DNA of 33,925 bases from CG1-02-35-72 sp036170135. Lineage in GTDB: Bacteria > Bacteroidota > Bacteroidia > Flavobacteriales > Flavobacteriaceae. Where the stretch lies: contig JAVHOP010000100.1 in the NCBI GenBank assembly GCA_036170135.1, forward strand, positions 1-33,925, written 5' to 3'. Every line of letters starts with the position of its first letter. Position 1 is the first letter of the stretch. Below the pieces are notes generated by a model. That model made no database searches. It saw nothing but the letters and a program-made list of their open reading frames with translations, and was not told the origin of the DNA. This document shows positions 19,193-26,594 of the stretch, in pieces. The position numbers and the translations under genes were made by a program.

Positions 19193-19921
19193 ATGAGCAA
19201 ATCAAAAATAAATGAAATCATCAATTTAAAAAAGTGTATTGTTTTAGTTTTTGTTGGACTTTTTTTATCGATTTCTAGTGGCTTTGCACAAAAGGTGGAC
19301 AAACTTGAATATCTGCCAACTTTTGATAAACGTCCGCTACATTGGGGATTTTATTTAGGGCTTAATCAAAAATCATTCAAACTTGATTATAAATTACCCA
19401 ATAACTCGATAAATATTAAAGACGAAACCGGATTTAATGTCGGCTTAATTGGCGATATGCGCCTTTTCGATAATTTGAATATCAGGTTAGAACCGGGTTT
19501 ATCACATAATGTAAAAACCCTTTATTTTAATAATATTGCTACGGCTTTAGATAGTACAAGAGCCCTTTCTAACACGTATTTACACGTGCCGCTTATCTTG
19601 AAATTTAGCGCTAATCGGGTTGATAATTTCAGACCTTATTTACTTGCCGGCGTTTCATACGATTACAATTTTTCGAGCAATCAAGACAGTGGCGAAGATA
19701 ATTCTCAGCGCGTCTTTAGGATGAAAAAAAACAACTTCATGTATGAAGTAGGTTTTGGCGTTGACCTCTATTTTTTCTTTTTTAAATTCTCTCCATCTGT
19801 AAGAGGTATTTTCGCGATGAATAACGAGCTGGTTCGCGATGCCAATCCTAATAGTCAATGGACAGCTCCGATAAATTATCTGGGCACGCGTGGTATTTTT
19901 ATCAACCTCGCTTTCGAATAA
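19193..19921 (+). CDS. porT: Type IX secretion outer-membrane protein PorT/SprT
   Basis: At 242 aa it has a signal peptide (KKCIVLVFVGLFLSISSGFAQ, cleavage near 33) followed by an outer-membrane beta-barrel of PorT type. It opens with the motif LPTFDKRPLHWGFYLGLN and alternates amphipathic strands to the C-terminal INLAFE. PorT is required for type IX secretion and its associated gliding or protease export in this phylum. Its presence fits the T9SS sorting domain in the protein at 1315-3722. The gene sits 10 bp behind menG. Its stop codon directly abuts the stop of the convergent RNA methyltransferase with no base between. Confidence 0.92.
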   Translation: MSKSKINEIINLKKCIVLVFVGLFLSISSGFAQKVDKLEYLPTFDKRPLHWGFYLGLNQKSFKLDYKLPNNSINIKDETGFNVGLIGDMRLFDNLNIRLEPGLSHNVKTLYFNNIATALDSTRALSNTYLHVPLILKFSANRVDNFRPYLLAGVSYDYNFSSNQDSGEDNSQRVFRMKKNNFMYEVGFGVDLYFFFFKFSPSVRGIFAMNNELVRDANPNSQWTAPINYLGTRGIFINLAFE

Positions 19922-20644
19922 TTAGCGATTAAATTCGCTTAACAAAATAGCTGTTGCCATAGCGACATTTAAGCTTTCGGGTTTGTTTGAGGCATTAAAT
20001 CGTGGTATAGATAAGCGATGAGTAGCATAATTAAAAATAGTTTCAGAAATGCCATTGGCTTCGTTGCCCATAATTAAAACAGCATTTTTAGGCAGCGTAA
20101 TTTTGTAAACATTATCGCCATCCATAGCCGATGCGAAAATGGGTAATTTAACTGATTTTAAATACAAATTAATATCGGTATAGATAACCGAAACTCTTGT
20201 TAAAGAACCCATTGTAGCCTGAACAACCTTCGGATTAAAGCAATCTACCGTATCTTCCGAACAAATTAATTGGGTTACTTTAAACCAATCGCATAAGCGA
20301 ATAATAGTGCCTAAATTTCCAGGGTCATTAATCTGATCTAAAACTAAAGTCAAGCCCGTTTTTAATAGAGGTTTTGGTAAAGATTTGTGAAAAATAGCTA
20401 AAGCTTGATTTGGTGTTTTAAGCTGACTTATTTGTTTGAGCTCGGTTTCTGATATTCGAATTACCTTATCGGATTCATTTTTAGCTATAAAATTTGAAGT
20501 GCAAAATAAGGTGTGTAACTCTAAATCGGATTCTAAGAATTCATCAATACCTTTTTCGCCCTCAACAATAAACAAATTAAGGCTATTTCGATATTTTTTT
20601 TGATTTAAATTATTAATCAGCTTTATTTGATTTTTGCTAACCAT
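19922..20644 (-). CDS. TrmH/SpoU-family RNA 2'-O-methyltransferase
   Basis: This 240-aa protein has a substrate-binding N-terminal domain (FIVEGEKGIDEF, about 25-36) and a SPOUT catalytic domain. The three SpoU motifs are present: NDPGNLGTIIRLCDWF (motif 1), IMGNEANGIS (motif 2) and IPRFNASNKPESLNVAMATAI (motif 3, knot and SAM binding). It resembles RlmB-like 23S rRNA methyltransferases, but the exact target (23S rRNA or tRNA) cannot be read from sequence. It is divergent from tamL with 29 bp between the start codons and convergent with porT, so it is a single-gene unit. This placement next to porT and tamL is usual in flavobacteria. Confidence 0.92.
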   Translation of the reverse strand: MVSKNQIKLINNLNQKKYRNSLNLFIVEGEKGIDEFLESDLELHTLFCTSNFIAKNESDKVIRISETELKQISQLKTPNQALAIFHKSLPKPLLKTGLTLVLDQINDPGNLGTIIRLCDWFKVTQLICSEDTVDCFNPKVVQATMGSLTRVSVIYTDINLYLKSVKLPIFASAMDGDNVYKITLPKNAVLIMGNEANGISETIFNYATHRLSIPRFNASNKPESLNVAMATAILLSEFNR

Positions 20645-20662
20645 ACAAATGTGCTACTTTTG
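20634..20662 (+). promoter_or_regulatory. Promoter of tamL
   Basis: The -33 TTG (20634-20636) and -7 TACTTTTG (20655-20662) have an 18-bp spacer. The -33 element lies inside the first codons of the divergent methyltransferase. The tamL ATG follows 11 bp after the -7 box, so the leader is nearly absent. Confidence 0.65.
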
Positions 20663-20673
20663 ATAAATTTTAA

Positions 20674-23148
20674 ATGATTTTGAAAAAGTATCTCGCTAAA
20701 ATACTATTAATTATTGAATCAATATTACTTCTTGGTTCTTGTAGCGCGATTAAAAGAGTGCCAGACGGGGCTGATCTTTTAACTAGTAGCAGCATCGTTA
20801 CCAATAATAAATTAGTTATCGACGAAAATATCAATAGCTTTATCATTCAACGTCCAAATTCAAAAATTTTGGGCTTACCATTGTCTTTATACTTTTATAA
20901 TAATGGAAATCCGGAAATTGAAATAGCTTATAATAATTGGCTAAAAAATAAAGAAGGTAAAAGACCCATAAGTAAATTCAGAAGAAAAATTAACAACTGG
21001 TTTCTAAATAATGGGACTGCGCCAATAATTTTAGAAGCTTCAAAAACCAAGAAGACAATCAATTCTTTAACACAGTTTTATTTTAACCAAGGTTATTTTG
21101 ACTCCAAAGTTTCTGTTGATATAACCGCTACCGGTAAACAAAGAGTAGCGGTAAAGTATTTGGTAAAAACCAATCAAGCCTATTCCATTGCGACTTTTGA
21201 AACAGAAATGAGTTCTCCTTACTTAGATTCTATTTATAAGGAAACACAATCAAAATCGTATGTAAAGACCGGCGATATTTATAATTCAAATAATTTTGAA
21301 AAGGAAGAAGACAGGCTGATAGAATTGTTTACAAATTCAGGAGTAAGTCAATTTACAAAAAACATTGTAAAATTTGATGTTGATACTAGTAAAACAACAC
21401 ATACTGCTTCGGTTATTTTAAAAATTCCAAATAGAGTTATTACCAATGCACTTGGAGACAACAAATTTATTCCGTTTGTGCCTCAAAAAATAAAATCGGT
21501 CAACGTTATTACCGACTATAATTTTGATATGAAAGATGAAGCGCTAAAAGATTCGGCTCAGTCTAAGAATATCAATTTTTATGCGTTTTCAAAAATTAAA
21601 TACAATCCAAAATTTTTAGCAGATGCTATTGCTATTGTACCAAATACTTTTTATAATGAAACTGAAAGCGACAATACCAGAACTTATTTAAACAATCTTA
21701 AAAACTTTAATGTAGCCATAAATTATTCCGAAAACCCAGATAATACATTAACTGCAGACATCTTGCTAAATCCGTTAAAGAAATATTCTTTTGGCATTGA
21801 CGCAGAAGTTACCCATTCTAACGTAAAACCAGTAGGGATAACCAGTAAGCTCTCTTTTGCTAATCACAATATCTTTAAAGGAGCAGAGAATTTAGTGCTT
21901 TCATTTGAAGGCTCTTTTATAAATTCGGCTAAAGATGCTAGTACAAACTCTAGTTTTTTTGATGCTTATGAATATGGGACTAACTTATCTTTAACGTTCC
22001 CTAGAATATTATTTCCTTTCAACATCAGCAAGCTGATTCTTAAAAATATGGAACCCGTAACCGCTATTGAATTTGGAACAAGTATTCAACAAAACATTGG
22101 ACTTGATCGCCAAAATGTTACAGGCGTATTAGATTATACTTGGAAAAGTTCAAAAAAAATAAGCCATAATCTCGAGTTGTTAAACGTGCAGTTTATCAGG
22201 AACTTTAGAACTAATAATTATTTTAATATTTACACGTCAGAATACAATAAATTGAATGCAGTATCACAAATTTATTACGGCAATAGTCTTATAAAAAACA
22301 ATACAGAAATCCTCAATTTTATAAACACTGTTTTAGTAGATAATAACTTTAAAGCCTCAAATTTACAAGATTATTTAAACGTTCAAAACGTCAATAGCCG
22401 CAGGTCAATTTTAATAGAAGACGTTTTGGTACCTGCTATTGGCTACACATTTACTTACCAAAATAAGGAAGATATTAAAGATAATAACTTTTCTTTTTTG
22501 AGAGCAAACATCGTATCGTCCGGGTTATTATCTACAACCTTAACAAAGGCAAAACCATCTAAACCACAAAAAGAATTATTCAAACTACCGATTGCTCAAT
22601 TTATTAAAACACAGTTAGAATATAAAAAATATTGGGGATTTAATCTCAACAAAACACTTGTATTTAGAACCTTTGCCGGATTGGCATTAGCCTACGGAAA
22701 CTCAACTGCTATTCCTTTTAGCCGTAGTTATTTTGCTGGAGGATCAAATGAATTAAGGGCTTGGCGCGCTTATGAATTAGGACCTGGAAAAACACAAAGT
22801 AATTTAGAATTTAATGTTGGAAACTTTAAATTTGTAAGCAACTTAGAATATCGGTTTAATATTTTAAATAGTTTTAATGGCGCATTGTTTTTAGATGCTG
22901 GAAATATTTGGAATGTTTCAACTAACTCGTTTATTGACGACAACACAAAATTAAAAGGCTTTTCGTCATTAAAAGACATTGCCATAGGTAGTGGTTTTGG
23001 ATTGCGGTACGATTTTAATTTTTTGGTTTTTAGGTTAGATATCGGATTTAAAACCTACGAACCCTACTTACAGCAGCATAAAAAATGGTTTACAAATTAT
23101 AACTTTAACCATGCCGTTTATAATATTGGTATAAATTATCCTTTCTAA
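20674..23148 (+). CDS. tamL: TamL: lipoprotein Omp85/BamA-family outer-membrane protein
   Basis: At 824 aa it starts with a lipoprotein signal (LLLGSC, Cys23), the hallmark that separates TamL of Bacteroidota from TamA or BamA. POTRA-like domains fill about 35-390 and a 16-strand barrel about 395-824. The loop-6 signature region is FAGGSNELRAWRAYELGPG, and the protein ends in aromatic NYPF, as outer-membrane barrels do. TamL is thought to work with TamB in inserting or transporting outer-membrane proteins or lipids. The gene has its own promoter and is followed after 45 bp by fbaA on the same strand. No TamB is in the window. Confidence 0.92.
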   Translation: MILKKYLAKILLIIESILLLGSCSAIKRVPDGADLLTSSSIVTNNKLVIDENINSFIIQRPNSKILGLPLSLYFYNNGNPEIEIAYNNWLKNKEGKRPISKFRRKINNWFLNNGTAPIILEASKTKKTINSLTQFYFNQGYFDSKVSVDITATGKQRVAVKYLVKTNQAYSIATFETEMSSPYLDSIYKETQSKSYVKTGDIYNSNNFEKEEDRLIELFTNSGVSQFTKNIVKFDVDTSKTTHTASVILKIPNRVITNALGDNKFIPFVPQKIKSVNVITDYNFDMKDEALKDSAQSKNINFYAFSKIKYNPKFLADAIAIVPNTFYNETESDNTRTYLNNLKNFNVAINYSENPDNTLTADILLNPLKKYSFGIDAEVTHSNVKPVGITSKLSFANHNIFKGAENLVLSFEGSFINSAKDASTNSSFFDAYEYGTNLSLTFPRILFPFNISKLILKNMEPVTAIEFGTSIQQNIGLDRQNVTGVLDYTWKSSKKISHNLELLNVQFIRNFRTNNYFNIYTSEYNKLNAVSQIYYGNSLIKNNTEILNFINTVLVDNNFKASNLQDYLNVQNVNSRRSILIEDVLVPAIGYTFTYQNKEDIKDNNFSFLRANIVSSGLLSTTLTKAKPSKPQKELFKLPIAQFIKTQLEYKKYWGFNLNKTLVFRTFAGLALAYGNSTAIPFSRSYFAGGSNELRAWRAYELGPGKTQSNLEFNVGNFKFVSNLEYRFNILNSFNGALFLDAGNIWNVSTNSFIDDNTKLKGFSSLKDIAIGSGFGLRYDFNFLVFRLDIGFKTYEPYLQQHKKWFTNYNFNHAVYNIGINYPF

Positions 23149-23163
23149 GGTATAATTTTTTAC

Positions 23164-23171
23164 TAATTTTG
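23164..23171 (+). promoter_or_regulatory. -7 promoter box of fbaA
   Basis: TAATTTTG matches TAnnTTTG, 22 bp before the ATG at 23194. No clear -33 TTG is present at the usual distance. Confidence 0.5.
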
Positions 23172-23193
23172 CTTTCAATCTAAAATTCAAAAT

Positions 23194-24255
23194 ATGATTA
23201 TTCCAGCTGGAGTTGCTTTCGGAAAAACAGTTCAAGATATTTTTAGTCTTGCAAAAACAAAACAATTTGCTATACCCGCAGCAAATGTTACTGGTTCAAA
23301 TACTATTAACGCCGTTTTAGAAACGGCAAAAGAACTTAACGCTCCCGTAATTATTCAATTTTCGAATGGTGGCGCGCAGTTTAATGCTGGTAAGGGCTTA
23401 AATAATGAAAATCAAAAAGCGGCTATTATTGGTGGTATTGCCGGGGCAAAACACGTACACCTTATGGCAAAAGCTTATAACATTCCCGTTATTTTGCACA
23501 CTGATCATTGTGCAAAAAAGTTATTGCCGTGGGTAGATGGCTTATTAGATGCGAGTGAAGCTTATTTTAAAACGCATGGCGTCCCTTTGTTTAGTTCGCA
23601 TATGCTTGATTTATCTGAAGAGCCTATCACTCAAAATATTGAAATCTCAAAACGCTATTTAGAGCGTATGAGTAAAATGGGAATGACCTTAGAAATTGAG
23701 CTAGGAATTACCGGAGGCGAGGAAGATGGTGTTGATAATGCCGATATAGATTCTTCGAAACTTTACACCCAGCCTGCCGAAGTTGCTTTTGCTTACGAAG
23801 AACTTAAAAAGGTCAGCAATAATTTTACAATTGCGGCTTCTTTTGGCAATGTTCACGGTGTTTACAAACCAGGTAATGTAAAATTAACACCTAAGATTTT
23901 AAGAAATTCGCAAGATTATATCCAAAACAAATTTAAAACAGACAAAAATCCAGTCGATTTTGTTTTTCATGGAGGTTCTGGTTCTACTCAAGACGAAATT
24001 AGAGAAGCCATTTCTTATGGAGTTGTTAAAATGAACATCGATACCGATTTACAATACGGATTTATGGTTGGCATTAGAGATTATATGGGCCAAAATGCCG
24101 AATATCTAAAAGCACAAATAGGCAACCCAACAGGTGCAGATGCTCCTAATAAAAAATATTACGACCCTAGAGTTTGGTTGAGAAAAGGTGAAGAAACCTT
24201 TAAAGCACGATTAAAACAAGCTTTTGAAGATTTAAATAATATCAACACACTTTAA
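23194..24255 (+). CDS. fbaA: Class II fructose-bisphosphate aldolase
   Basis: The 353-aa protein matches class IIA aldolases in length. Visible catalytic features are LHTDHCAKK (catalytic Asp104, zinc ligand His105), LEIELGITGGEEDG (about 166-179), zinc ligand His221 in SFGNVHGVYKPGN, zinc ligand His259 in FVFHGGSGST and the phosphate-binding GGSGST. It cleaves fructose 1,6-bisphosphate to two triose phosphates in glycolysis and the reverse in gluconeogenesis, in the cytoplasm. accD follows after 53 bp on the same strand, an order often kept in flavobacteria. All key residues are present and the gene looks intact. Confidence 0.97.
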   Translation: MIIPAGVAFGKTVQDIFSLAKTKQFAIPAANVTGSNTINAVLETAKELNAPVIIQFSNGGAQFNAGKGLNNENQKAAIIGGIAGAKHVHLMAKAYNIPVILHTDHCAKKLLPWVDGLLDASEAYFKTHGVPLFSSHMLDLSEEPITQNIEISKRYLERMSKMGMTLEIELGITGGEEDGVDNADIDSSKLYTQPAEVAFAYEELKKVSNNFTIAASFGNVHGVYKPGNVKLTPKILRNSQDYIQNKFKTDKNPVDFVFHGGSGSTQDEIREAISYGVVKMNIDTDLQYGFMVGIRDYMGQNAEYLKAQIGNPTGADAPNKKYYDPRVWLRKGEETFKARLKQAFEDLNNINTL

Positions 24256-24308
24256 ATTGTACATAGCCTAGCAAAACATATCAATTAATTTAAAGCATCA
24301 ATATTATT

Positions 24309-25166
24309 ATGGCTTGGTTTAAAAGAAAAGATAAAGGCATTCAAACGCCAACCGAAGAGAAAAAAGATATTCCTAAAGGATTGTGGTATAAAACACCAAG
24401 CGGAAAAATAATTGATTCCGATGAATTAAAAACAAACCTTTGGGTATGTGAAGAGGATGGATATCATGTTAGAATAGGAAGTAAAGAATATTTTCAAATA
24501 TTTTTTGATGATAATGTTTTTATAGAATTAGACCCAAATTTAACATCAAAAGACCCTTTAAAATTTGTTGATACTATTAAATATTCCGAACGTTTAAAAG
24601 AAGCGCAGGCTAAAACAAATTTAAAAGATGCTGTAAGAATTGCTGTTGGAAAATCTTTAGGTAAAGATTTGGTGATAGCGGCAATGGATTTTAGCTTTAT
24701 TGGAGGTTCAATGGGAGGTGTTGTTGGTGAAAAAATTACAAGAGCCATAAATTATAGCATTCTAAACAAAATTCCGTTTTTAATGATATCGAAATCGGGT
24801 GGAGCGCGTATGATGGAGTCAGGAGCTTCATTGATGCAGCTCGTTAAAACTTCGGCAAAATTAGCACAATTAGACGACGCTAAAATTCCGTATATTTCAC
24901 TTTGTACGGATCCAACAACAGGTGGCGCAACAGCTTCCTTTTCTATGTTAGGCGATATTAATATCGCCGAGCCAGATGCTTTAATAGCATTTGCAGGTCC
25001 AAGAGTTGTAAAAGATACAACTGGAAAAGAATTGCCAAAAGGCTTTCAGCATTCTGAATTTGTTTTAGAACACGGCTTTTTAGATGCTATTTTTGAACGC
25101 AGACAATTAAAAAAACAAGTGAATCTATACATTGATTTAATTCAGAATTTACCGATTAGATCTTAA
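24309..25166 (+). CDS. accD: Acetyl-CoA carboxylase carboxyltransferase subunit beta, without the zinc ribbon
   Basis: This 285-aa AccD supplies the beta half of the carboxyltransferase that makes malonyl-CoA for fatty-acid synthesis. The carboxyltransferase core is complete (MDFSFIGGSMGGVVGEKI, SKSGGARMMESGASLMQ, DPTTGGATASF, FAGPRVV). The N-terminal zinc ribbon of E. coli AccD, four Cys in a CxxC...CxxC arrangement, is degenerate: in GLWYKTPSGK and NLWVCEEDGYHVRI the four positions read Thr29, Gly32, Cys47 and Asp50, so only one Cys remains and zinc cannot be held in the usual way. The surrounding fold motifs are kept, so this looks like loss of the metal site in this lineage and not a defect. 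A terminator follows directly. Confidence 0.95.
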   Translation: MAWFKRKDKGIQTPTEEKKDIPKGLWYKTPSGKIIDSDELKTNLWVCEEDGYHVRIGSKEYFQIFFDDNVFIELDPNLTSKDPLKFVDTIKYSERLKEAQAKTNLKDAVRIAVGKSLGKDLVIAAMDFSFIGGSMGGVVGEKITRAINYSILNKIPFLMISKSGGARMMESGASLMQLVKTSAKLAQLDDAKIPYISLCTDPTTGGATASFSMLGDINIAEPDALIAFAGPRVVKDTTGKELPKGFQHSEFVLEHGFLDAIFERRQLKKQVNLYIDLIQNLPIRS

Positions 25167-25170
25167 AAAG

Positions 25171-25196
25171 AAAGAGCGCTTTAAGCACTCTTTTTT
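25171..25196. terminator. Bidirectional terminator between accD and the lipoprotein gene
   Basis: AAAGAGCGCTT and AAGCACTCTTT form a stem with one mismatch and a minimal loop, flanked by A and T runs on both sides. It sits in the 34 bp between the two convergent stop codons. Confidence 0.85.
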
Positions 25197-25200
25197 TAAG

Positions 25201-26040
25201 TTATTTTTTGAGATGAATGACTTCATCTACCCCATTTTTAGTGAGTGTTGCTAAATCATCACAAATGCCATCTCCGTAATTTAATACAGCAACTTGACCG
25301 TCTCTATCAAACGAAACAACGCCACTGACAATAAATCTACAAGATAGCTCTCTTCGTAAAGGTGTGGTTATGGTTGCCGTATGAACACTTCCGTTTTTTC
25401 TTGTAAAAGTCCAATTTCCCGTAATTGACAATACATCATCACCCCAAGCCATCGTATTGGAGCCTTCAATAAGTTCATGTATTCTTGTGCCACTTTTACT
25501 AGCTTTGGTTCCATCTCGCCATGTTACAGTTATATTTTCGGTGTTTGTAATTTGCAGATTTCCATTCGTATTTGAACGTTCTCTCAAAACGGTGTGTTGG
25601 CCTTCTATCTTTCTGAGGTTATTATAAAAATTGTCAAAACTCACATTGATAGATTGCGTTAAAGCAGCTGGATTATTAACATAATGCAAGATTATTTTAC
25701 CGCTAACGGTATTGCCATTTTTAAGCACACAAGCACTTCCAAAATCGACGGTTACATCTTTAGTTGTATTGGTAACAACTTTAGTAACAACAGCGCAATC
25801 AGGCATATAATGATTTAAAATACCTGTTTCAGATTTATTTGCAAATTCTACGTTCGTATAAGCTTCATCCACCATAACCAAAACATCATCGGTTATGTTG
25901 TTAACTTCAGCTTCTATTTCAACATCAGCAGTAGCAATTGTTTGAGTATTGATGGCGTCACTAGAGCCTTGGCAAGCCATAAACAGAATGCCAAGTCCAA
26001 TTACCGGAACAATAGTTTTAAAAAAGCTTTTAATTTTCAT
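25201..26040 (-). CDS. Putative lipoprotein of unknown function
   Basis: At 279 aa it carries a lipoprotein signal peptide (hydrophobic stretch, then FMAC; Cys23 after cleavage), so it should be lipid-anchored in the envelope. After an acidic linker (VEIEAEVNNITDDV, about 40-53) the rest is beta-rich. It has one run of similar strands (VTVDFGSACVLKNGNTVSGKI, WGDDVLSITGNWTFTRKNGS) and four Cys in the mature part (near 82, 104, 232 and 259), which may form disulfides. I do not recognise a named family with certainty; similar uncharacterised lipoproteins are common in Bacteroidota. It is a single gene between accD and rpsO, divergent from rpsO. Confidence 0.85.
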   Translation of the reverse strand: MKIKSFFKTIVPVIGLGILFMACQGSSDAINTQTIATADVEIEAEVNNITDDVLVMVDEAYTNVEFANKSETGILNHYMPDCAVVTKVVTNTTKDVTVDFGSACVLKNGNTVSGKIILHYVNNPAALTQSINVSFDNFYNNLRKIEGQHTVLRERSNTNGNLQITNTENITVTWRDGTKASKSGTRIHELIEGSNTMAWGDDVLSITGNWTFTRKNGSVHTATITTPLRRELSCRFIVSGVVSFDRDGQVAVLNYGDGICDDLATLTKNGVDEVIHLKK

Positions 26041-26103
26041 AGTTTTATAATTTTTGGGTTATTGGCATTTAGACTGAAAATTTTTGAAATGGTTTAAAAA
26101 ACT

Positions 26104-26111
26104 CAAAACTA
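26104..26111 (-). promoter_or_regulatory. Possible -7 box of the lipoprotein gene
   Basis: TAGTTTTG on the minus strand matches TAnnTTTG, about 64 bp before the start at 26040. There is no good -33 TTG; a weaker or different promoter is possible. Confidence 0.35.
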
Positions 26112-26119
26112 AATTTGTA

Positions 26120-26149
26120 TTGCGAGTAAAAATAATAATTGTATCTTTG
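26120..26149 (+). promoter_or_regulatory. Promoter of rpsO
   Basis: The -33 TTG (26120-26122) and -7 TATCTTTG (26142-26149) have a 19-bp spacer, an exact Bacteroidota promoter. It lies inside the longer in-frame extension that begins at ATG 26084, so rpsO must start at 26195. Confidence 0.8.
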
Positions 26150-26194
26150 CGCCCTAATAATTTATTACATAATAATCATTTAAATAATATTGGC

Positions 26195-26464
26195 ATGTAT
26201 TTATCAAAAGAAGTAAAAGCAGAAATTTTTCAAAAACACGGTAAATCTGTTACAGATACTGGTTCTACCGAAGGTCAAATAGCCTTATTTACCTTTAGAA
26301 TTAACCACTTAACCGAACATTTAAAAAGGAACAGAAAAGATTTTAATACCGAACGCGCATTGGTAATGCTAGTTGGTAAACGCAGAAGTTTATTAGATTA
26401 TCTAAAAGCTAATGAAATTACACGTTATCGCGAAATTATTAAGGAATTAGGTATTAGAAAATAA
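26195..26464 (+). CDS. rpsO: 30S ribosomal protein S15
   Basis: The 89-aa frame from ATG 26195 (MYLSKEVKAEIFQKHGKS) is the standard S15 length. The hallmark stretches TGSTEGQIALFTFRINHLT, HLKRNRKDFNTERALVMLVGKRR and LDYLKANEITRYREII are all present. S15 binds 16S rRNA early in assembly of the small-subunit platform. The upstream ATG at 26084 would add 37 residues unlike any S15 and would lie ahead of the promoter, so it is rejected. rpsO is followed by a terminator hairpin and then pnp, the conserved rpsO-pnp order of bacteria. Confidence 0.97.
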   Translation: MYLSKEVKAEIFQKHGKSVTDTGSTEGQIALFTFRINHLTEHLKRNRKDFNTERALVMLVGKRRSLLDYLKANEITRYREIIKELGIRK

Positions 26465-26467
26465 ATT

Positions 26468-26494
26468 AAAGAGAGGCTTTTGCCTCTCTTTTTA
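26468..26494 (+). terminator. Terminator or attenuator between rpsO and pnp
   Basis: GAGAGGC-TTTT-GCCTCTC with A and T flanks forms a strong 10-bp stem with a T run, 4 bp past the rpsO stop. Confidence 0.9.
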
Positions 26495-26561
26495 TAAAAA
26501 GGCTTTATTTTTAGCATTTCATTGGCAATAAACAACACACAACTCATTTATTGTTTAATCA

Positions 26562-26579
26562 AACCTAATTATTTAGGTT
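26562..26579. promoter_or_regulatory. Inverted repeat in the pnp leader
   Basis: AACCTAA-TTAT-TTAGGTT lies 16 bp before the pnp ATG. It could fold as a small RNA hairpin near the ribosome-binding region or act as an operator. pnp leaders of other bacteria carry processed hairpins for autoregulation, but a link here is inference. Confidence 0.35.
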
Positions 26580-26594
26580 AAAAAAATTAGAATT

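Noticed and set aside
26084..26194. 37-residue N-terminal extension of S15
   Set aside because: It overlaps the rpsO promoter and gives a length unlike any S15; ATG 26195 gives the standard 89 aa.
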